Part shown: positions 6,702-14,176 of the stretch, piece by piece
How positions within the stretch are numbered: position 1 is the stretch's first letter
Layout of the letters: every line of letters begins with the position of its first letter
Source: an uncultured Bacilli bacterium
Lineage (GTDB): Bacteria > Bacillota_I > Bacilli_A > RF39 > UBA660
DNA: 24,254 nucleotides
Direction of reading: 5' to 3'
Assembly: GCA_934096535.1 (NCBI GenBank)
Contig: CAKOMC010000019.1
Location: 1 to 24,254, forward strand
Position numbers and translations under genes: made by a program
The notes under the pieces: generated by a model
What the model was told of the DNA's origin: nothing
Database searches by the model: none
The model's input: only the letters and a program-made list of their open reading frames with translations

Positions 6702-8123
6702 CTGCCAAAGAAAAATATAATATTTTTAAGTATATCTTTAGTATTAATAATGTTACTAGGAATAGGAGTATCTTATTCGATGTGGAATGTTAGTGTATCA
6801 CAAGATACTAATAATACAGCATATACAGAGTGTTTTGATTTATCTATAACTAATAAAGAAAATAATATTAATTTAGATAATGCTTATCCAATAAGTAATG
6901 ATAAAGGTAAAAGTTTAACACCATATACTTTTACCGTTACTAATACATGTGATATTACTACTCAATATAATATTAACCTAGAAGTATTAAATAGTAGTAC
7001 TTTATCTAGTAAATTTATTGATGTCATGTTTGAAGGTAATATAAATTTACTTAGTAGTTATGATAATGCAGATAAAGTAAATACTAGTAGTATAGAAAGT
7101 AAAAAATTAACTACAGGTATCTTAAAATCTCAGGAAAGTAAAGATTATTCTTTAAGACTATGGCTAGATTATAATACCACTTTAGAAGATTTAAATAATG
7201 AGGTTAAATCATTTAAATCGAAAATAGTAGTAGTAGGTAAACCAATAAACTATACTGGTGATACTGTATTTAATTTTGATTATACAGGAGCAGAACAAAC
7301 ATTTGTGGCACCTGTTTCTGGAACTTATAGGTTAGAAACATGGGGAGCCCAAGGTGGCGATGCTAAAGATAATTATCATGGTGGCTATGGCGGCTATTCT
7401 ACCGGAATTATATTTCTTAGCAATAAGCAAAATATATATATAAATACCGGTGGAGCAGGTTATAAAGATGATGATTATAATAAATCAACTATTGCTTTAG
7501 GTGGTTATAATGGTGGTGGTAATGGTTGCGGTTGGAATGACAAGCTCGCTTCCAGTGGTGGCTGTACAACGCATATAGCTATTAAATCTGGACTATTGAC
7601 ATCGTTAGAGCCTTATAAAGATAACATATTAATAGTTTCAGGTGGCGGAGGAGGAAGTGGCTTTCAAAACTCAAAATTTGTTGGCGGTAAAGGTGGCTCT
7701 GGTGGTGGCTACATTGGCAATACAGGTTCTACCGATAAAGACTACAATGAATTGTATATAAATAACGGTGCTACACAGAATTCTGGTGGGAATTATAAAA
7801 AATATGTCGATTATACTTTTTATTATTCTGCTTTCGGTTTAGGGGGTGGGGCAATGTTGGATAATGGTAATTCATCAGGTGGCGGCGGTGGCTATTATGG
7901 TGGCGGCGGTGGGAATCTTTTTATGGGTGCAGGCGGCGGTTCTGGTTATATAGGCAATCCTCTTTTAACAAATAAAGTCATGTACTGTTATAATTGTGAA
8001 GAGTCTTCAGAAGAAAGTACTAAAACCATATCAACTACTTGTAGCGAAGAAACACCAACTAGTTACTGTGCTAAAAAAGGTAATGGTTATGCTAGAATAA
8101 CCCTAGTAAGTATAGATGAATAG
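6702..8123 (+). CDS. Exported glycine-rich protein: TasA-like N-terminus plus ALK/LTK-like Gly-rich domain
   Basis: Exported protein of about 473 residues if started at CTG 6702; an ATG start at 6750 gives 457 but cuts away most of the signal segment. From the CTG the peptide x-P-K-K ... G-I-G-V-S-Y-S-M-W aligns without gaps with M-Q-K-K ... S-I-G-L-S-Y-A-Y-W of the gene at 4619. Residues 45-180 are the TasA/camelysin-like beta domain. Residues 188-473 match the pattern of the glycine-rich domain of ALK/LTK receptors and many bacterial surface proteins (Pfam PF12810 from memory): F-x-Y-T-G-A-E-Q-T-F-V-A-P, then Y-R-L-E-T-W-G-A-Q-G-G, then repeated G-G-G-G-G runs and G-G-G-S-G-Y-I-G. C-terminal cysteines (CYNC, TTC, YCAKK) may form disulfides. 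The ligand is unknown. It likely forms an operon with the gene at 4619 unless the hairpin between them terminates transcription. Confidence 0.77.
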   Translation: MPKKNIIFLSISLVLIMLLGIGVSYSMWNVSVSQDTNNTAYTECFDLSITNKENNINLDNAYPISNDKGKSLTPYTFTVTNTCDITTQYNINLEVLNSSTLSSKFIDVMFEGNINLLSSYDNADKVNTSSIESKKLTTGILKSQESKDYSLRLWLDYNTTLEDLNNEVKSFKSKIVVVGKPINYTGDTVFNFDYTGAEQTFVAPVSGTYRLETWGAQGGDAKDNYHGGYGGYSTGIIFLSNKQNIYINTGGAGYKDDDYNKSTIALGGYNGGGNGCGWNDKLASSGGCTTHIAIKSGLLTSLEPYKDNILIVSGGGGGSGFQNSKFVGGKGGSGGGYIGNTGSTDKDYNELYINNGATQNSGGNYKKYVDYTFYYSAFGLGGGAMLDNGNSSGGGGGYYGGGGGNLFMGAGGGSGYIGNPLLTNKVMYCYNCEESSEESTKTISTTCSEETPTSYCAKKGNGYARITLVSIDE

Positions 8124-8132
8124 GATAATATA

Positions 8133-8195
8133 ATGAAAAATAAGAATATAGTGTGTAAATTTAATAATTACATGCTATATTTTTATTTAAGCTAA
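8133..8195 (+). other. Possible 20-residue leader peptide or remnant
   Basis: An ATG just after the preceding gene opens a 20-codon frame beginning M-K-N-K-N-I and ending in TAA. An AGGATA lies closely upstream. It resembles the first residues of the surface-protein signal sequences but stops at once. It may be a chance ORF or the remnant of a third tandem paralogue. Confidence 0.2.
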
Positions 8196-8222
8196 TATCA
8201 TGGAAGTTGATAATTAAAAAAC

Positions 8223-8250
8223 TTGCAAAAACGATAAAAAGTAGTATAGT
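8223..8250 (+). promoter_or_regulatory. Promoter of the HA-repeat gene
   Basis: -35 TTGCAA (8223-8228) and -10 TATAGT (8245-8250) are separated by 16 bp. An overlapping TAGTAT (8247-8252) with 18 bp is an alternative. A strong Shine-Dalgarno, GAAGGGGTGG (8267-8276), follows before the ATG at 8283. Confidence 0.6.
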
Positions 8251-8282
8251 ATACTTCAAGTAAAACGAAGGGGTGGTTTTTT

Positions 8283-9671
8283 ATGATAGGAGAAAGTACA
8301 GGAAAGAATTTACAAGGAGCTTTTGCTAAGTGGTATCCTTTAGCATGTGATTACTATAACGAACATGGTAATCTCTTAGTTCCTAAAGCATACAAAACAG
8401 CAGATGGAGCCAATCTAGGAATATGGATAGTTGATCTTCGAGCTAGATATTATTCTAAAACCTTACTTATATCCCAAGAAGAAGTTGATAAATTAGAAAA
8501 AATTGGTATGGTATGGGATGTTCCAAAGTATCAATGGCACCAAAAATATAATAAAGTTAAAGAATTTTATGACGAGTATCATAATTTAAGCTTACTTCCT
8601 CTATATAAAGGAGAAGAGGGAAAATATCTTTTATCTTGGGTAAAATTGCAACGCGAAATTTATTATCAAAGAAAAGAAGGAGCAGTATATCAAGAAAAAA
8701 TAGCTAAATTAGAAGCTATTGGTATTATTTGTCAGCATAAAAATGAAAAATGGGACTCTATGTATAAATTAGCTTGTCTTTATAAGGATACATATCATAA
8801 CCTTTTAGTTCCAACTTGCTATAAAACAGCAGGTGGTAAGAAACTTGGAGATTGGGTCCGAAATCAAAGAGCAAGTTATCAAAGTGGCCTTTTATCAGAT
8901 GAGCGAATTGAGGCTTTAAATCGTATTGGCATGGTCTGGAAAGTTAACGAAAATAGGTGGAATCTAATGTATGAAGAAGCCTTAAAATACTATCAAACTT
9001 ACCATAATCTTACTATTCTTAAAAATTATCAACCAATGTATGCAACTAAAGAGGAATTAACTTCTTGGTTAAAAAATCAAAAAGCTTATTATAAAGCTAA
9101 CAAAAAATTAACCAAAGAACAACGCCAAAAATTAAAATTAGTCGAAATAGACCGGGATAAACAAAAAGAAAATTGGCAAGAACTATTTTCCTTAGCCACT
9201 AAATATTACCAAGAAAAAGGCCACTTACTTGTGCCGCGTAATTATAAAGAAGACGGCAAATCATTGGGAACTTGGGTTGAATCCCAACGCCGTCGTCATC
9301 ATCTTAAAAGATTAACACTTGAACAAATGGAAGCCTTAAAAGCCATTGGTATCATCTGGGAACCTAGAAAAAATCTGGCTGATATCTATGCTTATATAGA
9401 TGAATTTAACTTACCTATAGATAAAATACTTAATAGGGAAGTTTTAAATCGTATTTCTTTAATTGAATTTATAGCCAAAACTAACTATTTGCTTAAAGAA
9501 AAACAGACCTTACCAATAGATGATGATGGTCACTTAAAAGATATTTTTACTATGAGCAGTGTTGCAATAGAAAATAATCCTAGTTACAATCTAACTTTAG
9601 AAGAAATGATTAAACTATATGGTAATAAAGAAACTTTAAGTTCTCAAAATAAACTAACTTTAAAACTATAA
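8283..9671 (+). CDS. Stand-alone helicase-associated (HA) domain repeat protein
   Basis: Cytoplasmic protein of 462 residues made of five tandem HA modules (Pfam 'helicase associated domain' PF03457, from memory) at about 17-79, 85-150, 157-219, 226-287 and 298-359. Each follows W-x-x-x-Y/F ... Y-x-x-x-x-N-L-L-V-P-x-x-Y-K ... L-G-x-W-V-x-x-Q-R-x-x-Y ... L-x-x-I-G-M-V-W. Repeats 1, 3 and 5 are canonical; 2 and 4 are degenerate, and 4 lacks the final I-G-x-x-W. HA domains are usually found C-terminal to superfamily 2 helicases and are thought to bind nucleic acid, but no helicase motif is present here. The last 100 residues are helical and unassigned. It is monocistronic, with its own promoter and a terminator downstream. 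Nucleic-acid binding is inferred from the family; the cellular role is unknown. Confidence 0.82.
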   Translation: MIGESTGKNLQGAFAKWYPLACDYYNEHGNLLVPKAYKTADGANLGIWIVDLRARYYSKTLLISQEEVDKLEKIGMVWDVPKYQWHQKYNKVKEFYDEYHNLSLLPLYKGEEGKYLLSWVKLQREIYYQRKEGAVYQEKIAKLEAIGIICQHKNEKWDSMYKLACLYKDTYHNLLVPTCYKTAGGKKLGDWVRNQRASYQSGLLSDERIEALNRIGMVWKVNENRWNLMYEEALKYYQTYHNLTILKNYQPMYATKEELTSWLKNQKAYYKANKKLTKEQRQKLKLVEIDRDKQKENWQELFSLATKYYQEKGHLLVPRNYKEDGKSLGTWVESQRRRHHLKRLTLEQMEALKAIGIIWEPRKNLADIYAYIDEFNLPIDKILNREVLNRISLIEFIAKTNYLLKEKQTLPIDDDGHLKDIFTMSSVAIENNPSYNLTLEEMIKLYGNKETLSSQNKLTLKL

Positions 9672-9729
9672 TCTAAAGATATAAAAATACTTTTAGTTAA
9701 AAACTGATAAAAATTATATGGACAAAACG

Positions 9730-9769
9730 AAGTAAGAGAAAATTTACTGATTTCCCTTGCTTTTTTTTT
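9730..9769 (+). terminator. Rho-independent terminator after HA-repeat gene
   Basis: AAGTAAGAGAAA (9730-9741) pairs with TTTCCCTTGCTT (9751-9762), with one mismatch and one G-T pair, and is followed by a run of T ending at 9769. Confidence 0.8.
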
Positions 9770-9785
9770 CTATTTATAAGATAAT
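9757..9785 (+). promoter_or_regulatory. Candidate promoter of the coiled-coil gene
   Basis: -35 TTGCTT (9757-9762), a 17-bp spacer and -10 GATAAT (9780-9785) overlap the T-tract of the preceding terminator. The distance to the AAGGAG Shine-Dalgarno (9803-9808) and the ATG at 9820 is suitable. Confidence 0.5.
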
Positions 9786-9819
9786 TAAGGAGTATAGATA
9801 GTAAGGAGTCGTAAAAATT

Positions 9820-12444
9820 ATGGAATATGGTATCGATTATATATTAAAATTACCAACTGAAGATATAAAAACTTATTTAGAAAGTGCTAGTATAATAGAT
9901 ATCCTAGCTATCTTAGAAAACATTAAAAATCGTACAGAAATGGATTATGCTTCTCTAAATAGATTAGAAAAAATTGAAGAACAATCAAAAGTAAATAAAA
10001 AATCCCTTACTGATATTGAAAAACGCATTAATATTGCCGAAAAAACTAATGCTTCTAAATCGGAAATAGATACTTATTGGGAACAGTATCGTTCTTATGA
10101 TGCTGTAATTGATGAGTTAACAACTCAAAAAGAACAACTTATTCAAAATTTTAACGATAAGAAACAATCAATTTTTACTTTAGCTTGGAATATGATTTTA
10201 GCTTCTCCTATTTCTAAATTGGAGGATTATCGTAACCATCTAATAACTTGGCTAAAAAATAGAATTGAAGCCATTGAAACTAATAAAAATCATAAAGAAA
10301 TTACAACTAATACCCTTTTAGAAGAACGAAATTATACTAAAGAAGATATTACGGCGAAAGCTATTGAACTAGAAATTAAAACTTTAGAAGATCAAGTTTT
10401 AAATCATGAACTAGTTTTAAATGCAGAAACTATTGCTAAAATTAAGTCTTTGCGTGCGAAAAAAGATTCTTTAGAGCACGAAACTTTTACTTATGTTTGT
10501 ACGGAAAAAATCAAAACATCTCTAAAATCGATAAGTAATGATATTACCAAACTTCAAATGGAACTATCTAACCTACTTCAGATGGATATTGATTCTCTAA
10601 AAGAACTAATCCTAAGTGATTATGCACAGACTAAAGAAGAAATAAAACTTGCTAATTATGTTCGTATCTATCGCTCATACTTAGAAAACATTAGCAAAGT
10701 AGCCCTACCTTTAAAAGCGGATTATCGTAGTATCTGTAGTGATTATGCTACTAAACTAAATTCTTTAGAAAATCCTAAATTTGAAGGTGAGACTTTAAAT
10801 GATTTAGATAGTAAATTAAAGGAATCACATAATTATATTAAGACTTTAGAAGAATATAAAAAGAAGCAACCAAGCATTCAAGATGAGTCCAAATTTCTTT
10901 ACAGCACTGTTCGTACTAGTGGTTTATTTAATTTACCTTTTCAAAAAGATAAATGGCTTTCTTATTTTGGTAATTATTTTGAATCTTTAATTAATAACAT
11001 AAAACCATTAGAAGAAAAAAATAGTCAATATACTTCTTTAGTGTCAGTTTCTTTAAAGAGTAAAAGAGTAGAAACAGAATTAGAAGAATATCGTACTGAT
11101 TTAAGAAGCATGTTAGATGAACTTTATAACCAAATATTATCTTTATATTTAAAGAGTAATTTATATATTAATGTTAGTATCTATGATTATCGTGATACGG
11201 AGACTCTTACTAAATACATTGAGTATCGTAATATTAGTATTGATAAAGAAATTGCTGAAGTTAAGAAAACTATTGAAGAATTAAATCGTAAAAAAAGTAA
11301 GATCTTAGATTTTATAAATGATACTTATGCGCAAATTGATAATGCTATTAAGCTTAAGTTAAATAGTATTTTTAATGGGACTTATGTAAAAAAAGAGGAA
11401 GTAGTAGAAAAACCTCATCATTTCTTTGAAGATTTAAGTCCTTTAGATGAAGTTTATGTAAACAAGGCTTCTTCATATGCGACTCTTTCTGATGAAAGGG
11501 TTAATACAACTTTAAATAGTGATTTTAATCCATTCTTTAGGGAAGATGTTCCGAGTGATGATATTTTTATGGATTCTGATTCTAGCAAAGAAGAAATAGT
11601 TCCATCGCGAGAAAAACAGGTTATTTCAAGTCCTGATGAGACTAGGGAGGTTACAACTTTTAATCCTGATGATATCTTTGGTAACTCTCTAAGTAGTGAT
11701 ATCAATACCGAATCTGAACCACAAGAAAATGAAAGTATATCTTCTGATAAAATTATTAAAGAACAATTACCTTCTTCAAAAGAACTAGTCTCGGACGAAA
11801 CTTCAACTAATAGTGATGATATAATATCATTTGATGAAGAATCTAAAGAAAATAATAATAATATTTTTGATGAAAACTTAAGTTCTATTGATCGAAAAGC
11901 CTTTAAAGACTTACTTGAACCTAAAGAAGTGCCTTCTTTTAATGTTGATTTAAAGACTGAAGAAGATCAAAATAAGGACTTAAAATCTAAAGATAAAGAA
12001 GTAAAAGAAACAATAGAACCTAAAAGAGGTATTAAGGTAATTAAACAAGAACCGGTTGTAGCTGCTAAAAATGCTAAAGTTTCTCATGAAATTAAAACTG
12101 AAAAAGCAAGCGCTAAAAGTTCTACTCCTGTAATAACTGATGCCGCTGAGATTAAAGAACGCATTGAAAATAGTCATGGCGATAAAAATAAACCAAAACC
12201 ATTATTTAATCCGGCCAGTGCTAGTGACGTAATTGATGAATATAATGATACTAATGCACCAATTGACTTAAATGCCTTCCTATCTGGTTCTTTGATGCCT
12301 AATAATAAGGAAAATAGTAGTGTTAATATCCAATCAGAAACAAAAAATAAACCAGATAAAAAGTTAGCCCTAAGTCAAGATGATAATGTTAACTTAATGG
12401 ATTTCTTAAATCAAATTGAAAATAATGACTCAAAAGCTGCTTAA
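9820..12444 (+). CDS. Large cytoplasmic coiled-coil protein with acidic disordered tail
   Basis: Not recognised. Product of 874 residues without a signal peptide or membrane segment. Residues 1 to about 530 are rich in Lys, Glu, Leu and Ile with long heptad-like helices (for example 40-120, 160-270 and 450-520), predicting an extended coiled coil. From about 530 to 874 the chain is low-complexity and rich in Ser, Asp, Glu and Lys, with few aromatic residues and probably disordered. Three short hydrophobic motifs break the tail: R-K-A-F-K-D-L-L, D-L-N-A-F-L-S-G (about 816-823) and N-L-M-D-F-L-N-Q near the C-terminus. Their similarity suggests repeated short binding motifs. It is monocistronic, between two terminators. 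A cytoskeletal, division or scaffold role is conceivable but not shown. The ATG follows AAGGAG. Confidence 0.75.
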   Translation: MEYGIDYILKLPTEDIKTYLESASIIDILAILENIKNRTEMDYASLNRLEKIEEQSKVNKKSLTDIEKRINIAEKTNASKSEIDTYWEQYRSYDAVIDELTTQKEQLIQNFNDKKQSIFTLAWNMILASPISKLEDYRNHLITWLKNRIEAIETNKNHKEITTNTLLEERNYTKEDITAKAIELEIKTLEDQVLNHELVLNAETIAKIKSLRAKKDSLEHETFTYVCTEKIKTSLKSISNDITKLQMELSNLLQMDIDSLKELILSDYAQTKEEIKLANYVRIYRSYLENISKVALPLKADYRSICSDYATKLNSLENPKFEGETLNDLDSKLKESHNYIKTLEEYKKKQPSIQDESKFLYSTVRTSGLFNLPFQKDKWLSYFGNYFESLINNIKPLEEKNSQYTSLVSVSLKSKRVETELEEYRTDLRSMLDELYNQILSLYLKSNLYINVSIYDYRDTETLTKYIEYRNISIDKEIAEVKKTIEELNRKKSKILDFINDTYAQIDNAIKLKLNSIFNGTYVKKEEVVEKPHHFFEDLSPLDEVYVNKASSYATLSDERVNTTLNSDFNPFFREDVPSDDIFMDSDSSKEEIVPSREKQVISSPDETREVTTFNPDDIFGNSLSSDINTESEPQENESISSDKIIKEQLPSSKELVSDETSTNSDDIISFDEESKENNNNIFDENLSSIDRKAFKDLLEPKEVPSFNVDLKTEEDQNKDLKSKDKEVKETIEPKRGIKVIKQEPVVAAKNAKVSHEIKTEKASAKSSTPVITDAAEIKERIENSHGDKNKPKPLFNPASASDVIDEYNDTNAPIDLNAFLSGSLMPNNKENSSVNIQSETKNKPDKKLALSQDDNVNLMDFLNQIENNDSKAA

Positions 12445-12462
12445 GATTTAAATTGAAATTAT

Positions 12463-12512
12463 AAATAATAGTAATAAAATTCCCATTGGATTAATGTTAC
12501 TATTATTTTTTT
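12463..12512 (+). terminator. Terminator after coiled-coil gene
   Basis: AAATAATAGTAA (12463-12474) pairs perfectly with TTACTATTATTT (12497-12508), closing a 22-nt loop and ending in a T-run to 12512. The stem is AT-rich but 12 bp long. Confidence 0.75.
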
Positions 12513-12545
12513 AAAATTAAAAGAGTAAAAAATAACTTTAAAAAA

Positions 12546-12574
12546 TCGACAATATATCATGTTTATGTTAAAAT
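12546..12574 (+). promoter_or_regulatory. Promoter of the giant secreted-protein operon
   Basis: -35 TCGACA (12546-12551, five of six matches), a 17-bp spacer and -10 TAAAAT (12569-12574, five of six). It lies between the terminator at 12512 and the ATG at 12601, and would start the transcript covering 12601-21521. Confidence 0.65.
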
Positions 12575-12600
12575 TATGAATAGATAAAGGTAGTGAGGGT

Positions 12601-13455
12601 ATGCAAAAATTTATAGGAAAATTAAAAGAAAAGAAGAAGATTGTAATTATAGTTGGAATTGTTTTAGTCTTAGTAGTAGCTTTAATTATTATTATTCCTA
12701 AGCTATTTCCTAAAAAACATGAAATATCAACTGACAATCCAACTGTCTATGAATTTGAAAATTATTTAAAAGATAGTATTAAACCATTTACTGAGGAGAC
12801 TATTAAAGATTTTATTGAAAGTACAGATAATATTGCAACAATTGGTACTAGTTACTGGGGAGTTATGTATACAAGTGAAATTCATGATGATATTAAAATT
12901 TTATATGCTCTAAGTAGATTGTTTTATGATGATTCTGACTTGATATCCTATATGACTGATAAGGGCATGTTTGATAGTGATAGTAAATTAGGTGAAGTTA
13001 AGTTATCTATAAAATTTATTAATAAGGTATTAAATGCTAAATTTGTTGATACTAAGATTAAGGAAGATACAATTTTAACTAGTGGTTTCTTTTATGGAAT
13101 AAGTGCAGTTCTTTGTGATAGCAATTATTGTACGATTTCAATTAAAAATACTTATGAATCAGGAAGCGATTCTGATGGTATGTATAAAAATAGTGCATCT
13201 CAGCTTGTTAAGACTAGTGATGGTTATGAAGTTACTGAAGAATATTATTTTATGGAATTTCAATTGACTGGGGAAATGAAATTTGGGGTTTATGATAATG
13301 CTTTTAAAGATACAACTTATTGTGAAACTAATATCTTTAGTATGTCATATACTAATTTTACTCTTCCTGAATCATGTGGTAATATGACTGGATTTAATAA
13401 AGTGAAATTTAATTTTGATAAAAATTATAAATTTATTAGTAAAGAAAATTTGTAG
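12601..13455 (+). CDS. Single-pass membrane protein, first gene of secreted-giant operon
   Basis: Not recognised. Product of 284 residues with a basic N-terminus (about 12 residues), a strong membrane helix at about 13-34 (I-V-I-I-V-G-I-V-L-V-L-V-V-A-L), a Lys-rich boundary and an outward domain of about 245 residues. The layout is type II or an uncleaved signal anchor. The outer domain is mixed alpha/beta, with cysteines in a C-D-S-N-Y-C stretch and later C-E-T and S-C-G sites that could form disulfides. It ends with TAG nine bases before the next gene, which has a TAGGAG Shine-Dalgarno, so the genes form an operon. Being next to two more exported proteins and a 2173-residue secreted protein, it may be an assembly or anchoring component; this is inference. 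Confidence 0.72.
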   Translation: MQKFIGKLKEKKKIVIIVGIVLVLVVALIIIIPKLFPKKHEISTDNPTVYEFENYLKDSIKPFTEETIKDFIESTDNIATIGTSYWGVMYTSEIHDDIKILYALSRLFYDDSDLISYMTDKGMFDSDSKLGEVKLSIKFINKVLNAKFVDTKIKEDTILTSGFFYGISAVLCDSNYCTISIKNTYESGSDSDGMYKNSASQLVKTSDGYEVTEEYYFMEFQLTGEMKFGVYDNAFKDTTYCETNIFSMSYTNFTLPESCGNMTGFNKVKFNFDKNYKFISKENL

Positions 13456-13464
13456 GAGCATTTT

Positions 13465-14175
13465 ATGAAGAAAAAATTGTTTATGGTGATATTGTTTCTC
13501 ATTTTAAATACTAACATTGTTCATGCTAGTTGTTCTTTAGAAGAGCAAGTAAAAATAAATAATGCTGCTGGGGCTGTAAATGCCGTTGCTAGTCGCTTAG
13601 ATTATAGTTATGAGGATCATGATGATGATTTAAATGAAGATATTACCACCAATGGTTATACGGGTATTGTTTATGTTTATAATTTAACTGATGCTATTTA
13701 TTTTGAAATAAGTGATGGTACTAGTAGAGAAAAATATACCTCTAATGATGATGTTAATGGCGCTGTTGCGGTATCTACTGGTTCGATGGCTGTCGTTAAA
13801 AATTATACTATTTCAATCTACAGCACAAATAAGGCTTGTTCCTCATCAGCAGTAAGAACAATTCAAGTAACTATTCCTAGATATAATGAATATTTTGAAT
13901 CAACATATTGTACTGATTATCCGGATTATTATTATTGTGGTCAGTTTTTAAATGCTGATCTTATTACTTATGATGACTTTTTAAATGGTATTAATGAATA
14001 TGCCAAAACTCATGTCAAAAAAGATGAGAGTAGAAGAGAAGGTATAATTGAACATACAATCCAATTTGTTAAGAAATACTGGTATATCATAATTATTGGA
14101 CTTGTTATAATAAGTGGTTTAATTATAGGTATTAAAAAGTATCAAGATGAAAAAAGAAAGAAGGAAATAGTTTAA
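13465..14175 (+). CDS. Type I membrane protein, second gene of the operon
   Basis: Not recognised. Product of 236 residues with a signal peptide at 1-21 (K-K-K, hydrophobic core, V-H-A cleavage), an outer domain at about 22-200, a membrane helix at about 203-223 (Y-W-Y-I-I-I-I-G-L-V-I-I-S-G) and a short basic tail (K-K-Y-Q-D-E-K-R-K-K). The outer domain looks beta-rich (G-Y-T-G-I-V-Y-V-Y-N-L-T, then T-I-S-I-Y-S-T-N-K-A-C), like an Ig-like or Cna-type fold, and has four to five cysteines. The helix plus basic tail could retain it in the membrane without sortase, as no LPxTG motif is seen. It is tightly packed: the giant gene starts one base after its stop. It may be a partner or anchor for the giant protein. 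Confidence 0.72.
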   Translation: MKKKLFMVILFLILNTNIVHASCSLEEQVKINNAAGAVNAVASRLDYSYEDHDDDLNEDITTNGYTGIVYVYNLTDAIYFEISDGTSREKYTSNDDVNGAVAVSTGSMAVVKNYTISIYSTNKACSSSAVRTIQVTIPRYNEYFESTYCTDYPDYYYCGQFLNADLITYDDFLNGINEYAKTHVKKDESRREGIIEHTIQFVKKYWYIIIIGLVIISGLIIGIKKYQDEKRKKEIV

Positions 14176-14176
14176 G

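Noticed and set aside
8133..8195. 20-codon frame as a confirmed gene
   Set aside because: It is too short and unsupported by homology; listed only as a low-confidence possibility.
12459..12737. Minus-strand frames such as 12459-12737, 11454-11705, 14611-14943 and 16669-16929
   Set aside because: They lie opposite well-supported genes or across a terminator and promoter, have no ribosome site, and their composition mirrors the sense gene.
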